Of a stretch of 64,000 nt of DNA, positions 36,045-47,500 are shown one piece after another; position 1 is the stretch's first letter, and each line of letters starts with the position of its first letter. A model generated the notes under the pieces. It was not told where the DNA came from, did no database searches, and worked only from the letters and a program-made list of their open reading frames with translations. The stretch is taken from NCBI GenBank assembly GCA_016647705.1, contig CM028333.1, positions 20,702,243 to 20,766,242 on the forward strand, in the 5' to 3' direction. Source of the DNA: Eucommia ulmoides. Lineage: Eukaryota; Streptophyta; Magnoliopsida; Garryales; Eucommiaceae. A program made the position numbers and the translations under genes.

Positions 36045-37256
36045 AACCCTACTACGTACCCAGTCTGTTTATTCCCTGTTTGGCAGGCCATTTGGATGGA
36101 TAAAACTGTGGTTTAGAGCTCCATATTTGAGGCATCTTTGGCTTCCAAATTGCAGTCTTGTGGTATCCGAACTGTACTCCAAACGGGTACTAATTTATTA
36201 GCGGTGACCGCGTTGTATGTGATATATATGTGCAATCTGTTACTTACCAATTCATTTCGCGTATGAATTTATTAGTGTGTATTATAATTATGAAGCGTGG
36301 CGTTTTTTGTATTAGCTGCTCTTGAGTAATGTTTGTATGGGTATATGAAGTTTGTTCACAAAATGACTGACAAAATGAACGCCGTTTAAACTCTTTGTAC
36401 CGTAACCAATCAGCCGGTAGGGAGCCGTTATTAAACTGTGACGTCTTTTTTTAAATAAAAAATACAAATAAATGTAAAAATGTGTACATTTCAACATTTA
36501 TACAAATAAAATTTAAACAATTTATATGAAGACATTATTCATATATTATACAAATTAAACAATAATCATATTAAACAAAATAGGTCAAGAACAAGTAACA
36601 ACAATTGAACGCATTATTACACATAATATATAAATTAAACTGAAACTACAAAATAAAATGAAATAAAAAAAAAAATAGACTTTATTGCTATTGGTTGTGG
36701 CTGGCTGGACAAACGAAGAGACGAATGGATTAGGAGAGATGACGAACAGATGAAAAACAACGACAATTGAAGGTTGTGACTAGGAGGAACGTCGATGAAT
36801 GACGAGGAGCATTGTGTTGTGGCTGCTGGGAGCAGGAGAAAGGTTCTAGATTGGAAGAAGTGTGTGGGGGTGAATGCAGACCTTCGGATCGGGAGTAGGG
36901 GAAGAGAGAGAAGGATTCAGGATTTTTTAAGGGGCAAATTTGTAATTATTCAAATATTGTGAAAACCGGACGGTTCGGCTAGAACCATTTCGGTTCACTG
37001 GGTTACCGGTTCAATCTGTCCGAATTGTCTGGTTCGCCGGTTATATGCCCCAAACAAGCTTTAACCATGAATTGAACCGAAACCTGACCAAGATGGAGAT
37101 TTAATCGGCCGATCCGATTAGAGAGTCAAAATGTTGGTTTTGAGAGAAATTTTGGAAGGACGTAATTTTTGTGGCTTAGGTCAAACACTACTTAAGGGTT
37201 TGTTTATCGTGTTATTTTCTTACATCTATCTTATATATACACACATAAGATAGTAT
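36045..37256. other. 3' UTR of the MO25-like gene and intergenic DNA
   Basis: The first few hundred bases are the probable 3' UTR (an ATTAAA/AATAAA-like signal is not clear). The stretch at 36,960-37,090 repeats GGTTC/ACCGG words (for example GGTTCGGCTAG and GGTTACCGGTTCAATC), a dispersed-repeat look, but no ends could be defined. Confidence 0.4.
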
Positions 37257-37474
37257 TGATTGCTACAATGGTATGAATAAAATTAAAATAATTGAGAGGC
37301 GAAAATTGAGAATACATGAGATGATTATATTGAGAAATGTATAATTTACAGAGACATACAAAGAGTCTATATATAAAGAGTAACTAGGACTTTCCTAGTA
37401 GGATTAGAGTTTAGTTTTCCTAGTGGGATTAGTGTTTAACCTAGTGGATTAAGGTTTATATACATATATTAACA
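37257..37474 (-). repeat. 3' LTR of the copia element
   Basis: On the - strand it begins TGTTAATATATG directly after the purine tract AGTTTGAGAGAGGA and ends TGTAGCAATCA. At 218 bp it is a normal small copia LTR. The repeated word CCTAGTxGGATTA is present in several copies. Confidence 0.7.
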
Positions 37475-37479
37475 TCCTC

Positions 37480-38189
37480 TCTCAAACTGACGGTGGCAAA
37501 TCAGATGTGAACTTGATTTTGGAAACCAGCACGTGAAAACGTCTGAGTGGATAAAAAGTCTTGGTGACAATATTTGTTCTCTCATTGGTTGAATTGACAG
37601 ATTGAAGACGAACAATATTTTTTAGAATATGGCGATAGATGAAGTGACTATCAGTCTCGATGTGTTTTTTACACTCATGGAAAATGTCATTATAGGCGAT
37701 CTGAATAACATTCTTATTGTCACAATTTATAGCAATGGCAGTAGAGGAGGAGACTCTAATGTCAGCGAGGAGCCAATGGATGAAGATAGTTCTTGTTGCA
37801 TCTGTGATGGCACATTATTCAACGTCAGTACTAAAGCGGACAACCACAAATTGTTTCTTATTGCGCAAGAAAATGAAAAAGTTGTACAAGAAAAAATAGT
37901 AATCAGTGGTCGAACGTCTGTCAGTGGGATCTCCAGCTCAATTGGCATTAGAATAAGCCTGTAAAGTAGGAGAGGACTAGGAGGAGAAATAGAGTCTGTG
38001 AAATAAGGTGCCTTTGGCATACTAAAGAATGCGAAGAACAATTGAGTAATGAGTGGTCTGAGGTGTGAACAAAAACTTGATGACTTGATGGATGACATAG
38101 GCGATGTTTGGGCGAGTAATTATGAGAAGCACTAAACGTCCAACTAGTTGACAATAGAAAGGGAAATGGGAGCCATCTAGTAGAGTAGG
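37480..38189 (-). pseudogene. copia RT end and RNase H
   Basis: The - strand translation shows YCQLVGRLVLLIITRPNIAY, the RNase H region KKQFVVVRFSTDVE, AIAINCDNKNVIQIA with its Asp, HECKKHIETDSHFI, and a degraded C-terminus. The order and spacing are those of Ty1/copia. Stops and a frameshift make it inactive. Confidence 0.8.
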
Positions 38190-38377
38190 TGTAATACCTT
38201 GAAAATTTATATTTTAGGAAATATTATTTTATATAAATTTAATATTTTTTGGATTGTTTTGTGAAATTATGATATAAATAATATTTAATAATTCTTGGAG
38301 ATTGAATATTAATTTTAAATTGATTTAAAAAAGTCTGGGATTATTGTATTATTTAAAATATGTTTTTAAGAGTTTTG

Positions 38378-38428
<51 letters not shown>

Positions 38429-39514
38429 GTTTTTCTTACACGTGTTATGTTGTTAATAATAATAATAATAAATAAAAAACCAATCCACATCCACACAAGA
38501 TCACGGGATATATATTTACCTTTATATATGTTAAAGTAGAAAGAAGATTGAGGTTGTATATATAATTACATTATTTGAGAATAAAAATGTCCTTTTTAGT
38601 GAGAATATTATTACGGTTCGAATTTCAGTTTCGTATTTCAGGTAGGATTTCTAACTCTTTTAATATAAGTATTTAATTTTCCTATTGTGCGATTTATGTC
38701 AGTATTGTTGTTGAATTTTAACTGTTAAATTTTGTGGAATAATTATGATTATGTGGAAATCATGTCAATGTATTTTATTTTTTGTATTAATTAAAAACAC
38801 GTATTAGATGGGTTAAAATTTTACTGAGTGTTGACTCACACTCTCACAGTTTTGATTGCAGGATCAGTGAGAACGAAATGGTGACATAAATTATATTAGA
38901 ATTTTTAGTTATAATAATTATATTTATTATTTAACGGTGTAAAATTAACGCGATAAATCGATAAATATATTGGTCGCCGTTTATTTTTATTTTTTTCCTG
39001 GTAATATTGGTATAAAATCGCCCATAATCAAACCAATGCCACACTCTTGTCGTAGTTCATCTTTGATAGGTTGTGATTTCACCGTCCTTTCCAAAGCCTT
39101 TATGTTTGGGAATAAGAAACAACCACAAAAATAAAAATAATAAGGTCACACTTTATCAATATATTTTGGTGCACCAATGCCACAGTCTTGTTGTAGTTCA
39201 ACTTTGATAGGTTGTGATTTCACCGTCCTTGCCAAAGCCTTTATGTTTGGGAATAAGAAACAACCACAAAAATAAAAATAATAAGGTCACACTTTATCAA
39301 TATATTTTGGTGCTATTTTGCTTAATACATTTTGGTGCAAATTTGGTATTTATTCTTAATTAATTTGCTAATGATGTACTTAATGGTTATTATTAATGGT
39401 TATCATTAATTTCTCATATTTATGAAATAAAATATTGGTCATTCGGATTTGACTTTAATTCTATAAAGAAAGAAACCACGTGGCGATTTTGAGAAACCGG
39501 ATCGTTACAGTAAG
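38185..39514. mobile_element. Solo LTR inserted in the copia RT/RNase H junction
   Basis: The element is 38,190-39,509 (1,320 bp), starts TGTAATACC and ends GATCGTTACA. Flanks are GTAGG (38,185-38,189) and GTAAG (39,510-39,514), a 5-bp duplication with one change. It has a (TA)n tract at 38,380-38,426 and a 141-bp internal tandem duplication. With it removed, the copia frame continues across the site (..NIKLT/LLDGSH..). The ends resemble LTRs of plant gypsy elements starting TGTAACACC. Confidence 0.8.
39032..39313. repeat. 141-bp tandem duplication inside the solo LTR
   Basis: Two near-identical units start ACCAATGCCACA (39,032 and 39,173), differing at only a few positions. Confidence 0.9.
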
Positions 39515-40058
39515 TTTGATATTTGGCTCTAGAGGAATTTTCTAGTCAGTGATGCCAACCTTAAAAAGAAGATCAAATGCATATTTGGCCTGAGAAAGAA
39601 AGTATACATATGAATCAGTTGAAACTTTGATACCAAGAAAATAAGTGTACACACCAAAATCTTTCATCTCGAATTGACCAATGATTTTTTATTTTTTTTT
39701 TGAGTTCGAAGATTCCGCATAGACCATTTTCTGTAATGATCATGTCGTCCACAAATAGTATAAAGGGGATAATGGCGTTATCAGTTCAGCGAATAAACAA
39801 GCCAAAATTATGAGTATTGGATGTGAACGCAAACTGGTAGATGGCAGTGCTAAATTTTACAAACCAAGCACACAGAGTTTGTTTGAGACGATATAGGGCA
39901 CGACGAAGGCGACATACGTTGTGTGAAGAGCAACTAGGCCAAGAGGAATATACTTATAAACTTCTTCAAGGAGATCGTCGTTGATGAATACATTCTTTAC
40001 ATCCATCTGAAAAAAGGGACCATTTGCAAATAACAGTGATGACAAAGAGAGTGCAAAC
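39515..40058 (-). pseudogene. copia reverse transcriptase, central part
   Basis: The - strand reads FFQMDVKNVFI (consensus QLDVKNAFL) and, further on, the active site FVDDMIIT (FVDD near 39,744-39,755; consensus YVDDM). Both catalytic Asp are present. Multiple stops. The N-terminal piece lies beyond the nested LTRs at 44,483. Confidence 0.8.
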
Positions 40059-40463
40059 TGGTAGTGCATAGATACGTCGCTACTTGCACCGCAAGTGTAC
40101 GGGTCAAGTTTTATAGAACAGGGAAAAGTAAGGGTTGTTGTATCCATAGGGATTGGATTAGATTATCGTTGAGTATTGTGTTTGTCATAACCGGATTTTA
40201 TTTAGGCGACATAAATGTAGTTTATAATAATAATTATACTAAACTAAATTAACTAATTATACTAATATACTAATATAGACGTTTATGTGAGTTTATTGTC
40301 TAGGGATTAACTTCGTCCATTTAAACGTGTTCGTTTCAATTTAGTTTACATTAACGGCGTTCATTCTATCCGACAATCTCTATATCGAAATCTCGCTCAC
40401 TACCTCACCCGAGTGTAAAGTGAGTGAATATGTGACTTCGTGTCAACGCCGGAGTCCCCCTCA

Positions 40464-42122
40464 AGCATTGGTGGCTGCTAATTTAAGCGTTGTCACTTTC
40501 ACCGCAAGCGTACGGATCAAGTTTTAGTATAATGGATCTTTCGGTCGGGTATTGTATCCATGGGGATTGATTGAGATTACTATCGAGTACTGCAATTGTC
40601 ATAACTTAACTTTATCTAGGCGATAAAAATGGAATATAATTAATTAATACTAATACTAAAATACTAATTTAACTATACTAATACTATATTGAGATAGTTA
40701 TGGGATGGATTATTTAGAGATTAACTCTATTTACTTAAACGCGTTTGATTTCGTTTAGTTTACAATAATGGTGTTCGACCAATTTGACAATCTCGGTATC
40801 TAAAACTCCTCCGCCACCTATCCCGAGTAGAAGACGGAGGATATAACACAACTTCGTGTCAACGAAGAAGTCCCCCTCAACGTCTTAACAACCCTAGGTT
40901 GCGTGAGTTTTGCCCCAATCTCATTGATTGCACACAAAACCTCAATTCGTAAACTCTCTCGCCACCTCTCTCGAGTATAAGACGAGGGATATAACGTGAC
41001 TTCATGTCAACGAAGAAGTCCCCTTCAACGTCTTAACAACTCTAGGTCATGTGAGTATCATCCCAACGTCATTGATTTCATGCGTTGTGTTTACCTTATC
41101 GACAATCTCAGTTCTAAAACTCCACCGCCACCTCTCCCGAGTGTAAGACGAGGGAATACATGATTTCGAGTCAACAAAGAAGTCCCTCTCAACATCTTAA
41201 CGACCCTAGGTCACATGAGTTTTTCCCCAACGTCATTGATTGTCCACAATCCTAACCCCAACCGGGTTATTATCGAATCGTGGCGTTTGTTTATTCTAAT
41301 CCGAATCCGGGATTTTTCAAACTCCGTATTATCAATATATCATTCTAAGCATGATAAACACACTCAAACATTGAAGAACAATCATCGAAGAAACATAACT
41401 CAACCAAAACTACGTTTTTATAAACGATATTAATCCCATACATAATCCACGTTTAAACTATGGCCATAGTCGTGTATACAATTGAAACTAGGCTAAACAT
41501 GCTCAAACAAACATAGAAGATAAGAAGTAAAAGGAAAAACGGATGAACTTAGCCGATATCCGAAAATTAGCCGCTAAAACCGTCCACTGATTAATTCTCC
41601 TTCTCCGCGTGGTAATCTTCTCCTTTGGATTTGTGTGAGCACTCCCTATACTCTCTCTATACTATAAACTAAGCCTTAAGGGCTGTAATGGCTAGAGAGG
41701 TGTAAAGGAGATGGGAGAAAATGGGTATAAATACACAAAATGTCTAAAATAAATATCTAACACTGCGTAGAGGCCACCGCCTAGGCGGTGGAGTATGTCG
41801 GTTAAAGTTCGTCTAGGCGGTGGAGTAAGCGATGGATTAGGAAACGTTTCTGCTGGGTCACCGCCTAGGCGGTGGTCTGGACGCCTAGGCGGTAAGCTTC
41901 TTTCTGAATATTGCCTCCTTGTTTGTTTTTCCACTGGTCTCCAACTATTCTCGATATGATTTGATTGCTTATACTCCGATTTCATACTTTTTCATCCCAC
42001 GCACCTGTTTTAATACAAAAAAGAATAAAACATATTAAAACGTATTAAAAATATAATAAACGTACTCGAAAACTAACAAATTTGGTTTAGAAATAAATAG
42101 GTAATTTACACCTATCAAGCAT
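40464..42122 (-). mobile_element. Solo LTR L2 nested in L1
   Basis: L2 spans 40,469-42,117 (1,649 bp), from TGGTGGCTGC to CACCTATCA, with a perfect AGCAT duplication (40,464-40,468 and 42,118-42,122). It is the same family as L1; compare CACCGCAAGCGTACGGATCA with the matching L1 block at 40,090. It carries three similar blocks of GTCCCCCTCAACGTCTTAAC-type sequence (40,870-41,200) and a palindrome array. Confidence 0.9.
41774..41893. repeat. Palindrome array in L2
   Basis: Four GC-rich self-complementary motifs: the perfect 18-bp palindrome CCACCGCCTAGGCGGTGG (41,774-41,791), a partial copy (41,810-41,823), CACCGCCTAGGCGGTG (41,859-41,874) and ACGCCTAGGCGGT (41,881-41,893). In LTR sense (- strand) the array lies just upstream of the TATA-like GTATTTATACCC (about 41,722-41,733). 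Confidence 0.92.
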
Positions 42123-42405
42123 CTATACGACACTTGGCCACATGAGTCTCGCCCCAACGTCACGGATTGCACACTTTCTAACTCCCGCCCGGGTTATTAG
42201 ATCGTCGCGTTGTGTTTAACCCTAGTCCAAATCCGGGATTACCTCTCTCGAGTGTCAAACCCCGTATTCTCCATATATCATAACAAGCATATAAACATGA
42301 CAAACGGTAAACACAATCTGATAAATATGAACCATTAACAAAACATCAATTTATTCAAACAACATTTTCGTGGAGTCAATCGCTCTCTAGAAAATATATG
42401 TTTAG

Positions 42406-43853
42406 CTACATGATAAGTGTAAAATATATTTCTACTTCTAAGCTGAATTTGCTAGTTTTTGAGTGTTTTATTAATGTTTTAATTGCATTTTAGTTATTTT
42501 TATGTAAATCAGGTGTAGGGACATAAACGAGCAATAAAAGAGCAAAACGGTAGAAAAAATGCAAAGAAAAGTTAGAAAAATACAAGGGATCAAGACTGCA
42601 GTCCCACTGCCTAGGCGGTGAGAATGCAGGGAGTGCTGAAATTGAACAAGTCCCACCGCCTAGGCGGTGAAACGACAGAGAGTTTGGGAGCTGTTCCGTC
42701 ACCTAGGCGGTGATTTCCACCGCCTAGGCGATAAGACGACAAAGAGTTCCTGAGTTCACCGCTCCTCTACCGCCTAGGCGAAGGCTTAATCAACTTACTC
42801 ACCGCCTAGGCGGTGAATCCCACTGCTTAGGCTGTCAGCTCTACACAGACATAAAGATATTTTTAGATATTTTTGAAACTTTGAGCCTATAAATACATCT
42901 CCCCCACTTGTGAAAAAGGTTGTGGAATGATCCTAACCTTAGCTTAGGGTTCTTTAGCGATTCTTGAGAGAGCAAGAAGAGAAGGTTCATCATTTGACAA
43001 GATGAAGCATTTGCGGAGCGATCTTTAGCGATAGTGGACCATTCCACTCTCAGATTTGATTGTTCTTCCCTTATTTTTATCTTTTTAATTGCTTTTCCAT
43101 ATCTAATGATGTTGAATCACTCTTGTTTTGTATATTTATATGGCTAAGAACATGTAGTTTAGATAAATATTATCTAGGTGTTATTGTAAGTCATGTAAAT
43201 ACTAGTTTGATTGAATATGCGTTACGTTAATGGTTGTTTGTCTCAATCCGATTGTGTTTATCGCTATTCTTGATATTATGCTAGTTTAGATAATTAGAGA
43301 ATACGGGGTTTGATACTCGGAAGAGGTAACCCCGGATTCGGATTAGGGTAAACACAACGCGACGTTCTAACGATTGGGGAGGGCATTAGAACGTGTTCAA
43401 TCCATGACGTTGGTTCACGACTCATGGACTATGTGTTCGAAAAGACGTTCAAGGGGGACCTCAGTGTCAACGCGAAGTCATATATTCGTTCGCTTTACAC
43501 TTGGAAGAGGGAGTGAGTGAGTTATAGATACAGATATTGTCGGATAAAATAAACATCGTTATAGCTAACTAAATGAAGTCAAACATGTATTACGTGAAAG
43601 AAATCAATACCTAGGTAATTAATATAGTTAGAACTAACCTAATAGTTGCCATTTATATTAGTTGTTAATTAAAATACAAACAATTCTTGAAAAGTAGAGA
43701 TAATATGAGGCTATGCAAATTACAGTATTAAACTAAATTACACAATCCCCAGTGGAACGATATCCGATCTCACGATCATTATACTAAAACTTGACCTCAT
43801 GCGCTTGCGAGTAAAGTCAGACGTGAGCATCTTAAATGGCCGCGTCTACTACA
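42406..43853 (+). mobile_element. Solo LTR L3 nested in L1, opposite orientation
   Basis: L3 spans 42,411-43,848 (1,438 bp). It starts TGATAAGTGTAAAA and ends GCGTCTA (terminal CA mutated to TA), with a perfect CTACA duplication (42,406-42,410 and 43,849-43,853). It is the inverse orientation of L1 and L2: its block near 43,780-43,812 is the reverse complement of the CGCAAGCG...TCAAGTTTTAGTATAAT segment in L2. TATA-like CTATAAATACATC is at about 42,888-42,900. Confidence 0.88.
42605..42835. repeat. Palindrome array in L3
   Basis: Seven motifs with the CCTAGG core: 42,605-42,620, 42,654-42,669, 42,699-42,713, 42,718-42,730, 42,769-42,780, 42,799-42,816 (perfect 18-bp TCACCGCCTAGGCGGTGA) and 42,821-42,835 (degenerate). 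Spacing is irregular, from 5 to 39 bp between motifs. The array ends about 50 bp upstream of the TATA-like box. Confidence 0.93.
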
Positions 43854-44161
43854 CATGGCCATGACCCTATATACAATTAAATACAAGCTAAACATATACA
43901 AATATAAACACGAGTTTAAGAATAAAAGAGAGAAAAAGAGTGTTTAGCCTTTATCCGAAGATGTGACGATTCAACGTCCGTGATTTCCACTCCGAGTTTG
44001 ATTTCTCTTCTTGAATTTGTGATCTCTCCTTGTTGGTATGCCCTTGGAGCTCTCAAAGGACTCCCAAAACGTTCTTTTGTGTTGGGGGTGAAGGGAAGAT
44101 ATATAAAGGGATCAAAATATCTAACAAAATATCCCAAAATACCTAAACTGTTTGCAAAGTG

Positions 44162-44280
44162 ACCGCCGCGGTGATGGATTCACCGCTGCGGCGGTGAAGA
44201 TTCAACAAACTCTTTGGAATTTCACCGTCACGGCGGTGAGATATCTGCACTCCTAGCACTTTCACCGTTGCGGCGATGAG
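44162..44280. repeat. Palindrome array in L1 (variant core)
   Basis: Four motifs with a GCGGC core instead of CTAGG: 44,162-44,174, 44,179-44,198 (TTCACCGCTGCGGCGGTGAA), 44,221-44,239 and 44,261-44,280. The outer arms CACCG/CGGTG are the same as in L2 and L3, while the centre differs. TATA-like TTTATATAT lies downstream in sense at about 44,090-44,100. Confidence 0.9.
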
Positions 44281-44482
44281 TCTACTGCTTTGAAATCTTA
44301 TCTTTTTGCTCGTGTTTCCACCGGGCTCGCTCCGATATGATCGTTCAAGTACCGTTTTCGTCACTTTTCACCCTGAACACCTAATTCATAACAAAATAAA
44401 TAAAAATATATTAAAACACTATAAAAATACTTGAAAACTATCAAAATCTGTTTGAAAATAAATTGATAAATTACACCTATCA

Positions 44483-44817
44483 CAAACAAATGTAAGTCTA
44501 GCTACATAAGCAAATGTTTTTTCGTAGTTAATGTCATATTCCAAAGAGAATCCTTTTGCAACAAGTTATGTTTATAGCGTTCAACGGAGCTATTAGAAAG
44601 TGTTTTGATTTTTAAAACTCACTTGCATCTAATAGGAGTTTTTCCAAGAGAGAGGTCAACGAGATTCCAAATATAAGTTTTGGTTAGGGCATGAAGTTCT
44701 TCATCCATTACTTTCGACAAAAGAGGATTGGTACTGACCTTCGTATAAGATTAAGGCTCATGCAAATTAAACATGGTATAAAAACAATAAAAATCACGAA
44801 GATATGGGAAAGGTTGT
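44483..44817 (-). pseudogene. copia reverse transcriptase, N-terminal part
   Basis: The - strand reads MDEELHALTKTYIWNLVDLS (consensus M..E..AL..N.TW.LV.LP), IRCKW-like residues, then VAKGF and the end VARLTFV, the start of copia RT. Stops and frameshifts present. It abuts the Ogre/Tat-like LTR at 44,818. Confidence 0.75.
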
Positions 44818-45811
44818 TGACGCGTCTTGATTTTCTGAAAGAAAAAGAATATGAAATAATAAAGTGTAAAAGATAAGGGTTTTTTTAAAGCGTCGGTTTT
44901 CTTAAAAAATACTTATGCCATTTTAAAATAAGGAGTCACCATTTAATATTGGATTTAATTGGAATACTAAGTCACCAGATTTTGAGAAAATAATTTAAAA
45001 AGGCCAAGTAAAATTGACTCTGAAAACACGATCAAACCAAATATTCATTTAAAGAACTCAAAGGTCGGTTATGCTTGGGGAAGGAAATAGGTATCCCAAG
45101 ATGTCCGTCTAAAAATAGTACCTTATATCTAATTAAGTTCAATTAGTTTAAGTTCGAAAGTATTTTATTTTGAAAATCTTTTCCTTCTTATAAAATCTTT
45201 TTGATATTTTTTCAAATTAAGATGAGACAAATTTTTAGTATTTTTGGAATGTTCCCCTGGTATGATTTCTTATCAAATATTAACGGATTCGACAAGGTTG
45301 GTTTCCGGGGGTAGTTTTATGTATATTTCCGATGAATTTCTTTAATTTAAGTGGACAAATCAATCTAAATATTTTCTAAGTGATGCAAAAATCGACATGC
45401 AAAGCGATGTGAAATATTATATTATTTTCTATATAAATGCTTGTCACAAAATGCTTACTTTCCTAATTTACCTAATTAATTTAAACAAATTCTGATTTGA
45501 TATTCCCTTAAATTCTATGACAATGAGAATCAAGAAAATATCACGGAAACGAGTTTTATCAAAATTAATTCCTCCAAGACTTAATTGGAATCCAACGAAA
45601 TAACTTACTGAAGAAAACTATTTACTAAACCAATTGTTTCTAAATTCTATTTTATTTGGGAAATCAAATTGTTGGTATAGAAATCTTTCTTTCAATATTA
45701 AATCATTGGATTCGCCCTAAGGTTTGTAAGAATTAATTCTTACAAAATAATTTGTTATTATTTTTTATTTTTTTATTGAATTTAGGTATACCAACAATTT
45801 AAATAAATGAC

Positions 45812-45859
<48 letters not shown>

Positions 45860-46591
45860 GAATTAAAAAAAAACAAAAAACAACAATCTCATTTCATGCT
45901 CGAAGGTTAAGCCCAAAAGGAAAGCCTTGTCCCGACATTTTCATCGAATCCTCGGACGATTTTTATTTTTTAGATTTTCTTTTATGAACAAAAAACAACT
46001 TAATAATAATAATAATAGTAGTAGTAGCAAAATTAAAAAAAAAAAAAAAAAAAAATATTATAGTCTATCGCTCAGAAGTTAGGCTTGAGAACGAAAAACC
46101 TCGTCACGGCGTTTTCATCGAGTCCTCAGATAATTCTAACGGAACTAAAATTTGCAGGAATTTAAATTGAGATAATAAAAAGAATTAAGGGAGAAGAATC
46201 ATACCTGCCCTAACAAAAGATTCTTGATGTACGGGTTTTTTCTCTCGAAGACGGCTTCCCAAATGAGTTTTCGTTGAGAATCACTCATTGGGAAAGTTTT
46301 TCATTAAATTTTGGAGTGCTTAAATTGTGAGAGGAGAGTCATATTTATAGAGAAAGATGGGAAGTGAACCCCCTCCCCCCCCCCCCCCCCCCCCTAAAAA
46401 ACTAGCCCTAGCCACTAAATCCTAACCCTACTTTGACTAAGAAGAGGACAAAAATCGTGAAAGAAACTTTCTAGAAGCAAGCAGACCTCGGTGGGAATGA
46501 AATGGACACGTGGCAGCATGAGAAGCTACCACGCATCCAAAGCCTTTCCTTTTTGACTTTGTTGACCGATCGATAGGCCTCACTTCACACT

Positions 46592-46622
<31 letters not shown>

Positions 46623-46922
46623 ATTTCCCTCTCCATCTCACCGCCTCTCTCTTTCTCACCATTCTCTCTTTTTCTCTCTCTCTCCGCAAGCCCACACCTT
46701 TTCTCCTCTCTCTCTCTTCCTTAATTTCTCTTTCTATCTTACCTTATGATTTTTCTCTTTCTCTCTCATTTTCCTTCTTTTTATTTTTCTATTTTTCCTT
46801 ATTTCCTTCTTTTTCTTATTTCTTTTTTTTTTTTTCTTTTTTTTTTTCATTTTTTTGTATTTTTTAAAAAATAAAATAAAAAATATTTTTTTGGGGAGGA
46901 CGGTCAAAATGCCTTGTTTACA
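44818..46922 (-). repeat. 3' LTR of the Ogre/Tat-like element
   Basis: On the - strand it starts TGTAAACAAGGC after the purine tract CAAAGAGGAGAAGC (46,923-46,936) and ends GACGCGTCA. It aligns along its length with the solo LTR at 55,424-57,571 (shared: TTTTAAAGCGTCG, GGAATGTTCCCC, TCCTCGGACGATTT, GGTCAAAAT). TATA-like CTATAAATATGAC on the - strand is near 46,343-46,355. It holds (AAT)n at 45,812-45,858 and a C20 run at 46,375-46,394. Confidence 0.82.
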
Positions 46923-47054
46923 GCTTCTCCTCTTTGTCATGCAAGTTTCACTTGTTTGATAAAAATAGAAGACAACGTCATTTTGATCATCCAATTTTTT
47001 GGATTTTCAAAGTATTTTTTTTAATTTATAACTGAACAAATAAAAAAATGACAT

Positions 47055-47500
47055 GACGAACAAATGTCTGTTTAAAGAATCATTTATAGTAATGAATCGT
47101 TTATAAAAAAAAAAATGACTTATGACAACATTTAGAGAATCGTTTAGAGTGATAGAAAATTACTCATGACGAACAAGTATCTGTTTAGAAGATCATTTAG
47201 AGTGATAGAAAATGACTTACGATGATACTCATGACGAACAAATGTTCGTTTAGAGAATCGTTTAGAGTAATGAAAAAATAACTCATGGTGATACTCATAA
47301 CGAACAGATATTCGTTTGGAGGATCATTTCGAGTGATAAAAAATTAATCATGCTGAACACGTGTTTATTTAGAGGATCGTTTAAAGTGATAGAAAATTAC
47401 TCATGATAAACAAGTGTCTGTTTAGAATGATAGAAAATAACTCTTGACGAATAAATATCCACTTAGAGGATCACTTAGAGTAATGAAAAATATGACACTC
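47055..47500. repeat. Degenerate tandem repeat in the Ogre/Tat 3' UTR
   Basis: Repeated units of about 50-67 bp carry GACGAACAAxTxTCxGTTTAG, AGxATCxTTTAGAGTxAT and GAAAATxACTCATGA words (for example near 47,056, 47,168, 47,234, 47,301, 47,405 and 47,447). Divergent copies; no coding role. Confidence 0.8.

Larger units (their letters stand above)
40054..44487 (-). mobile_element. Solo LTR L1, host of two nested LTRs
   Basis: L1 spans 40,059-44,482, starts (+ strand) TGGTAGTGCATAG and ends CACCTATCA. It is flanked by a perfect CAAAC duplication (40,054-40,058 and 44,483-44,487) inside the copia RT. Its own sequence is three pieces (40,059-40,468, 42,123-42,410 and 43,849-44,482), about 1.33 kb. 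In sense (- strand) orientation it begins TGATAGGTGTAA, like its relatives L2 and L3. Removing L1 rejoins the copia frame between VARLTFV and the next RT block. Confidence 0.88.
37257..44817 (-). mobile_element. Ty1/copia retrotransposon fragment split by four solo LTRs
   Basis: Pieces on the - strand: RT N-terminal part (44,483-44,817), central RT (39,515-40,058), RT end to RNase H (37,480-38,189), PPT (about 37,475-37,488, AGTTTGAGAGAGGA) and 3' LTR (37,257-37,474). The 5' half (gag, protease, integrase) is cut off at 44,818 by the Ogre/Tat-like LTR. Its interruptions are one unrelated solo LTR (38,190-39,509) and the nested set at 40,059-44,482. Removing each insertion plus one duplication copy rejoins the copia frame, which confirms the junctions. 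Confidence 0.85.

Noticed and set aside
42605-42835. Repeated palindromes with short spacers, superficially CRISPR-like
   Set aside because: Spacing is irregular (5 to 39 bp), motifs are degenerate, no cas genes exist, and the setting is a plant LTR.
46734-46994. Lys-rich - strand frame
   Set aside because: Produced by T/C-rich low-complexity sequence at the LTR edge.
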